Source: Nitrospirota bacterium (lineage in GTDB: Bacteria > Nitrospirota > JACRHJ01). From it: a DNA stretch of 10,287 nucleotides. How positions within the stretch are numbered: position 1 is the first letter of the stretch; every line of letters starts with the position of its first letter. This document shows positions 6,960-10,287 of this stretch, piece by piece. The DNA is taken from contig DAHWTK010000056.1 of assembly GCA_027328825.1 (NCBI GenBank), positions 1 to 10,287 of the forward strand, written 5' to 3'. Under the pieces are notes generated by a model, which was given only the letters and a program-made list of their open reading frames with translations, was not told the origin of the DNA and ran no database searches. Made by a program: the position numbers and the translations under genes.

Positions 6960-7348
6960 GCGTGCGGTGGTAGCCTTGAGGATGCGCGGGCTGCCGTAAC
7001 TCTTCCTGCTCTTCTTCCAGGACTCCCCGATCCTGACGAGCAGCCGCTCATCTTCCAATTTCCGCCTGCATGGAACCCGGCTCAACCAGGCGTAATACCG
7101 CTCCTCCTGACACCAAGCGTCCGGCACATCCTCTCCACCGCGAACGAGGAGCGATGTCTCTCGATAAATCCGTATTTCATACGCGGCGTTTTGAGAAGAT
7201 GGCCAACGCTTTTTTTAAATCTCGCGCTCCTCCTTCACGTCGGTAAGCTCCCGCCGAAGACGCGCAAGCTCCTCGTCTGCGGGCTTCAGATGACCCTTGC
7301 CCGGAAAACAGCCCGCCGGGTCCTCAGCATGCTGACGCACCCACCTGT
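6960..7348 (-). pseudogene. IS3-family transposase remnant (OrfA end and OrfB start)
   Basis: Minus-strand translation from about 7348 gives YRWVRQHAEDPAGCFPGK followed by GHLKP, ADEELARLRRELTDVKEER, which is the C-terminal part of an IS3-type OrfA. It then stops at a TAA, where a one-base loss near 7211-7220 has broken the expected EILKKALAIFSK. The other frame continues DLKKALAIFSKRRV* and overlaps an ATG (ATGA) for OrfB: MKYGFIERHRSSFAVERM and CRTLGVRRSG. A second one-base loss near 7095 shifts the frame to YYAWLSRVPCRRKLEDERLL and KSRKSYGSPRIL, after which similarity fades around 6960. The catalytic DDE domain and the element ends are missing. This is a dead fragment of about 390 bp. Confidence 0.8.
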
Positions 7349-7735
7349 ACCATCACGCTCGATACTACTCCCCCGAGCGGAACGGTTAGCATCAACAACG
7401 GGGTGACATATACAAATTCGCCCTACGTAACGTTAAACCTGAACGCTGACGATCCAGACTATGCTGTAACATCTATGAAACTAATGAACCTGAACGGGGG
7501 TTGGACATCTCCTGTGCCGTATTCCAGCTCAGTGGCATGGACACTCCCGTCGGGCGACGGTCTAAAACAGGTCTACGCCCGGTTCATAGACGAGGCTGGC
7601 AACTATTCGAACGTGGTAACCAACACGATATTTTTGGACAGCACCCCTCCGGCGTCCTCGGCGTCCTCGCCCGTCTCGCCTTTGAAAGGTTTTTCTTTGA
7701 CCGCCGACCCATGTTCTTTGCCTGCCAGCCCCTAA
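7349..7735 (+). pseudogene. Fragment of an Ig-like-repeat surface protein
   Basis: From 7349 the plus strand reads TITLDTTPPSGTVSINNGVT, then SPYVTLNLNADDPDY, WTSPVPYSSSVAWTLPSGDG, KQVYARFIDEAGNYSNVVT and NTIFLDSTPP. This is exactly one module of the extracellular Ig/FN3-like repeat family in which LDTTPP linkers join units of about 90 residues with a VYARFIDEAGN-type strand. Such modules normally occur in long arrays in secreted proteins. Here there is no signal peptide, no upstream module and no Shine-Dalgarno start. A GTG at 7403 could open the frame but lies inside the module. After the second TPP linker the sequence becomes low-quality (tandem GCGTCCTCG at 7652-7669) and ends at TAA. I read it as a decayed internal fragment left next to the IS remnant. 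Confidence 0.7.
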
Positions 7736-7753
7736 CCCCAAGTCCCCAGCCCC
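7729..7753 (-). promoter_or_regulatory. Four-tract G-quadruplex motif after the mosaic gene
   Basis: The plus strand has four CCCC runs at 7729-7732, 7736-7739, 7744-7747 and 7750-7753, with 3-, 4- and 2-nt spacers. The minus strand, which is also the RNA-like strand of the gene ending at 7761, therefore carries GGGG four times with short loops. It starts 7 bases after that stop codon, in a position suited to stalling or protecting the 3' end of the transcript. No ordinary hairpin-plus-T terminator was found nearby. Function is inferred. Confidence 0.4.
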
Positions 7754-7760
7754 TGCTTTT

Positions 7761-9602
7761 TTAATGCTGCGGCGGGTCCGGGATCCTGGTTACGTTGGTA
7801 CTACCCTGGTTCGCCGTCCAGATGTTAGCGCCGTCGAAGGCTATGCCGAGTGGATAGCTTCCCACGTTGTAAGAGCCCAGGTTAGTGCCGTCGCTGGCCC
7901 TTAGCTTGGTTATCGTGTTGCTGCCCTCGTTCGCCACCCAGATGTTCGTCCCATCGAAGGTTATGCTTTCAGGATAAGACCCTACGCCGTAAGTGCCGAC
8001 GATGGAACCGCTGGCGTTCAGCTTGGTCACTGTGTTGCTGTAGGTGTTCGTCACCCAGACGTTTGCGCCGTCGAACGCGATGGCCATGGGATAGCCCCCG
8101 CAGCTGTAGGTGCCGACAGTGGAGCCGTTGCTGGCGTTCAGCTCTGTCACAGACCCGTTGTTATAGTTTGTCACCCAGATGTTCGTGCCGTCGAACGCTA
8201 AGGCCATGGGATAGTTCCCGGCGCTGTATTCGCCAACGATGCTGCCGGTACTTGCATTTATTTTTGTCACGTCGCCCCAGTAGTAGTCCGTCGTCCAGAT
8301 ATACGTCCCGTCGAAGCATATGCCGTAAGGGTAATAGCCGCAGTAGACATAACCCAGGAAGGCCCCGTCGCTGGCGCGGATCTTGGTGGCGTAATCTGGG
8401 TTGCCGTTAGGATAGATTACCCATATATTGGCGCCGTCGAACGCCATTGCCTGTGGATAGTTAAAATAGGTGCTGTAGGTGCCTATTGTGGCCCCGGTGC
8501 CGGCGTTAAGCTTGGTTACGCTGGCATTGTATAAGTTCGCAACCCATATATTGGAGCCGTCGAAGGCGATAGCGCGCGGATAGCTTCCCGCCGAGTAGGT
8601 GCCGGGATACCACGTCCCAAGCGCCGCCTGCATCGCGGATGGACTCGGCGGCCCTGCCGGGCCTGTAGCGCCGGTTGCGCCCGTAGCTCCGGTTGAGCCG
8701 GTCGCTCCGGTTGCGCCGGTTACGCCGGTCGGCCCCATCGGCCCTTGCGGGCCTATCATCGAGACGCCCGCGGGCCAGGAGTTGTCGATGTTCTTTGGGC
8801 CGAAGAGCGTATGGGTCGAATAATTGATGAAGAAATTCCCGGCAACGCCGGTAGAACTGTAGGGATTGAATCTGCCATAAAGGATTTTGTTGCCGATTAG
8901 GCGGCCTGTTATGTTGTTAAAAGAATTCGTCAGGCCATTCTCTGCTGCTTCCGCGCGGCTGGTCTCAAAGGCTGAGTAATTACTGAGGGCCACGGTTTTC
9001 GAGGTCGATAAGTTTGCGAACCGGGCGTCGCTCGGCACGCCGTAAGTGATGTCGTCCTGCAACGTCGAGACGTCGCTTAATTCCTTCGATACCTGATTGC
9101 TGAGATTGCTGTTTGTCGCATTGATGCTGTTCATCAACGTCGTGTAGTCCGACCCCTCTGCTGCTTCCGCGCGGGTGGTCTCATTACCGATAGCGGTATT
9201 CAGGCTGCTCTCGGCCAATTCCGCGCGGCCCGTCTCCGTGGAAAGATCGGCGTTGCTCGCCGCGCCGTAGGTCATTTCATATCTTGCCGCGCCGACGCCG
9301 GGATTGACGACTATCAACTCGTATGTCCCCGGAATGATGCCGGTGGGCAAGGTCGCGGTGATGACCTGCGAAGTCTTCGACAGGGTTTGAACGGAGCTGG
9401 TAAGCTCGTTGTTTGGAAATACCTTCGCGTTCGGAACGGGTGCGCCAAAATAGACCTGCGGTCTTGTCCCGAATCCGAATCCGTTAATTGTTAGGGTGTT
9501 TGCGGAATCAATCGTGGCCGAGGATATGGCCACCGCCCATGCGGGCGCGGAGAAAAGGACGAGCATGAAAACGGATAACAGAGCAACCTGCAACTTCCTC
9601 AT
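7761..9602 (-). CDS. Secreted mosaic protein: IPT/TIG, helical stalk, collagen-like, propeller
   Basis: This is a 613-residue secreted protein. Residues 1-23 are a Sec signal peptide (cleavage after AWA). Residues 24-112 look like an IPT/TIG Ig-like domain (SATIDSANTLTINGFGFG ... PGTYELIVVNPG). Residues 115-235 are polar and helix-prone, with three ETxRAExAE motifs (123-131, 141-149, 213-221) of the kind seen in trimeric adhesin and tail-fibre stalks. A short module with NFFINYSTHTLFGPK (256-270) precedes 12 uninterrupted Gly-X-Y triplets (284-319). Residues 335-605 hold seven repeats of about 40 residues with the signature YPxAIAFDGxNIWV...T.LNAS.GS.VGTY, a seven-bladed propeller of the YVTN/Vgb type. 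The VGTY-like strand before repeat 1 could close the ring. A trimeric surface fibre with propeller heads is a reasonable inference; ligand or enzyme activity is unknown. AAGGAGG (9610-9616) lies 7 bases before the ATG. It is monocistronic and convergent with the cellulose operon. Confidence 0.82.
   Translation of the reverse strand: MRKLQVALLSVFMLVLFSAPAWAVAISSATIDSANTLTINGFGFGTRPQVYFGAPVPNAKVFPNNELTSSVQTLSKTSQVITATLPTGIIPGTYELIVVNPGVGAARYEMTYGAASNADLSTETGRAELAESSLNTAIGNETTRAEAAEGSDYTTLMNSINATNSNLSNQVSKELSDVSTLQDDITYGVPSDARFANLSTSKTVALSNYSAFETSRAEAAENGLTNSFNNITGRLIGNKILYGRFNPYSSTGVAGNFFINYSTHTLFGPKNIDNSWPAGVSMIGPQGPMGPTGVTGATGATGSTGATGATGATGPAGPPSPSAMQAALGTWYPGTYSAGSYPRAIAFDGSNIWVANLYNASVTKLNAGTGATIGTYSTYFNYPQAMAFDGANIWVIYPNGNPDYATKIRASDGAFLGYVYCGYYPYGICFDGTYIWTTDYYWGDVTKINASTGSIVGEYSAGNYPMALAFDGTNIWVTNYNNGSVTELNASNGSTVGTYSCGGYPMAIAFDGANVWVTNTYSNTVTKLNASGSIVGTYGVGSYPESITFDGTNIWVANEGSNTITKLRASDGTNLGSYNVGSYPLGIAFDGANIWTANQGSTNVTRIPDPPQH
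7788..8591 (-). repeat. Seven tandem beta-propeller repeats
   Basis: These are seven coding repeats of about 120 bp, recognisable by the FDG-x-N-I-W core at residues 347, 388, 430, 470, 510, 549 and 589 of the mosaic protein. Spacing between successive YP motifs is 41, 42, 40, 40, 39 and 40 residues. Units 2 and 3 diverge most (KIRASDGAFLGYVYC, WTTDYYWGD) while units 4 to 7 are close to one another. The number matches a closed seven-bladed ring. Confidence 0.8.
8646..8753 (-). repeat. Collagen-like Gly-X-Y tract
   Basis: Twelve consecutive Gly-X-Y triplets (residues 284-319 of the mosaic protein): GPQ GPM GPT GVT, then GAT/GST repeats, then GPA GPP. The middle is dominated by near-identical Gly-Ala-Thr codons, so the DNA is a short 9-bp-type repeat that can change length by slippage. 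Bacterial tracts of this kind form triple helices, often rich in Thr. This one is short, so it probably acts as a trimer clamp or linker. Confidence 0.85.
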
Positions 9603-9609
9603 AGAGCAG

Positions 9610-9690
9610 CCTCCTTAAAGCTCATCATAATAATTGTTATTTGCTCATATATTGTATTAATTGTCAACCTTTATTCTTGAGAAATTTCTC
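9610..9690 (-). promoter_or_regulatory. Promoter region of the mosaic-protein gene
   Basis: On the minus strand a perfect TTGACA -35 lies at 9662-9667. The best-spaced -10 (GCAAAT at 9639-9644, 17 bp) is poor, so either the true -10 is unusual or an activator is needed. Upstream of the -35 is a perfect 12-bp palindrome GAGAAATTTCTC (9679-9690), a candidate operator or activator site. Downstream, AAGGAGG (9610-9616) is the ribosome binding site of the gene starting at 9602. The DNA between is strongly AT-rich. Confidence 0.45.
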
Positions 9691-9728
9691 CCTTTCTGCT
9701 ACGAATATCCCATGGAGATTACGATAAC

Positions 9729-10287
9729 TGAGGTGGCCGGGTTTGTTTGGACAGTTGGGAGCCGTTTTTAAGTGATACGCTGCCCTGATCATGCAGCCAC
9801 CTGCTCCTTCGGTAGGGTAGCCCTGTATACCTCATCCGGTGTTTGCCTGTCAAGCCCTTGGTGCCTACGCCTCTGGTTGTAGAACTCGAAGTATTTGCCA
9901 AGCTCTCTCCTGACCTCGGCTATCGAGCCATAAGCCTTAAGGTAAACCTCCTTGTATTTCACGCTCTTCCAGAGCCGCTCGACAAATACGTTGTCCCGCC
10001 ACCGGCCCTTGCCGTCCATGCTGATAGATATACCGTTGTTTATGAGTATCCTCGTGAACTCCTCCGAAGTGAACTGGCTGCACTGGTCCGAATTGAATAG
10101 CTCAGGGATGCCGTATAACGCGATAGCCTCTTCCAGCGCATCGATGCAGAACGACGCGTCCAACGTGTTGGACAGCCGCCATGCCAAAACCTTGCGGGTC
10201 GCCCAGTCCATGACCGCCATCGATGTCCCTGGAGCCACCTGGACCGAGGCGGACGGGATTAACTCCTCTGGCCAGATCGTCGGGGGA
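9729..10287 (-). mobile_element. IS3-family insertion sequence, distal end (partial)
   Basis: The element enters from the right edge and ends near 9729. Its OrfB reading frame stops at 9789. About 60 bp of non-coding sequence follows and finishes in the minus-strand sequence GGCCACCTCA; on the plus strand this reads TGAGGTGGCCGGGTTTGTTT from 9729, a TG...CA-type IS3 terminal repeat. The assignment of the exact end is inferred because the other inverted repeat and the target duplication lie outside the window. It is inserted about 40 bp upstream of the palindrome that precedes the mosaic gene. Confidence 0.7.
9789..10238 (-). pseudogene. IS3-family OrfB transposase, C-terminal part, probably damaged
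   Basis: 149 codons from a GTG at 10236-10238 give the C-terminal half of an IS3 integrase-fold transposase: AVMDWATRKVLAWRLSNTLD, then SDQCSQFTSEEF (second catalytic Asp; the usual DQGSQ has Cys instead of Gly), SMDGKGRWRDNVFVERLWKS (catalytic Glu), KYKEVYLKAY, YNQRRRHQGLDRQTPDEVY. Upstream of MAVMDW the expected VWSTDITYIPM...YL segment with the first catalytic Asp is absent. Bases 10210-10245 still show pieces of QVW...DI in other frames, as if about 36 bases were lost and the frame shifted. Further right, ARGVNPVR in another frame fits the usual YLLRGV region. The protein as encoded would lack one DDE residue, so I treat it as inactive, although sequencing error cannot be excluded. Confidence 0.72.

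Noticed and set aside
8063..8410. Arg/Ser-rich plus-strand frame of 115 codons
   Set aside because: It is the complement of the propeller repeats; its composition follows from the repeat on the other strand.
7788..8591. Regularly spaced DNA repeats suggestive of CRISPR
   Set aside because: The period of about 120 bp, sequence variation and a continuous open frame show that they are propeller blades, not repeats with spacers.
8599..8823. Plus-strand Pro-Val-Ala repeat peptide
   Set aside because: It is the complement of the collagen-like Gly-X-Y tract and has no independent support.

Overview
The window looks like the chromosome of an uncultured Gram-negative (diderm) bacterium with a tendency to build surface polymers. 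The evidence is a cellulose-synthase operon with a predicted outer-membrane partner, Sec-type signal peptides, and IS3-family debris. The phylum cannot be fixed from sequence alone. Codon use in the central genes is GC-balanced, whereas about 245-820 is clearly more AT-rich.

Layout. (1) 1-244, minus: the 5' part of a winged-helix protein resembling the N-terminus of Fic-family proteins. It is preceded by a strong promoter overlapped by two copies of a dyad operator. (2) About 315-767: AT-rich DNA without a convincing gene. (3) 768-6912, plus: a compact operon of four genes. They are a BcsA-type cellulose synthase with two PilZ-like modules, a GT-C membrane glycosyltransferase of the PMT/ArnT type, a secreted protein made of two copies of an aromatic-rich domain of about 117 residues (probable outer-membrane beta-barrel), and a BcsG-type phosphoethanolamine transferase. 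The first three genes overlap by ATGA and the fourth follows after 21 bp behind a good Shine-Dalgarno. (4) About 6960-7735: a scar in which an IS3 transposase remnant on the minus strand abuts a broken piece of a large Ig-like-repeat surface protein on the plus strand. (5) 7761-9602, minus: a secreted mosaic protein (IPT/TIG-like domain, helical stalk, collagen-like Gly-X-Y stretch, seven-bladed propeller). A four-run C-tract with G-quadruplex potential on the minus strand lies just after its stop. (6) 9729-10287, minus: the distal end of another IS3-family element whose transposase looks damaged.

How the genes work together. The operon reads as a compact system for a modified beta-glucan. 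BcsA polymerises and extrudes the glucan, probably under c-di-GMP control through PilZ. BcsG would add phosphoethanolamine outside the inner membrane. The GT-C enzyme would add a sugar from a polyprenyl-phosphate donor on the same face. The repeat protein could serve at the outer membrane. No bcsB, bcsZ, bcsC, bcsF or bcsE is present here, so either these lie elsewhere or the system uses different partners. This combination is the most interesting content of the window.
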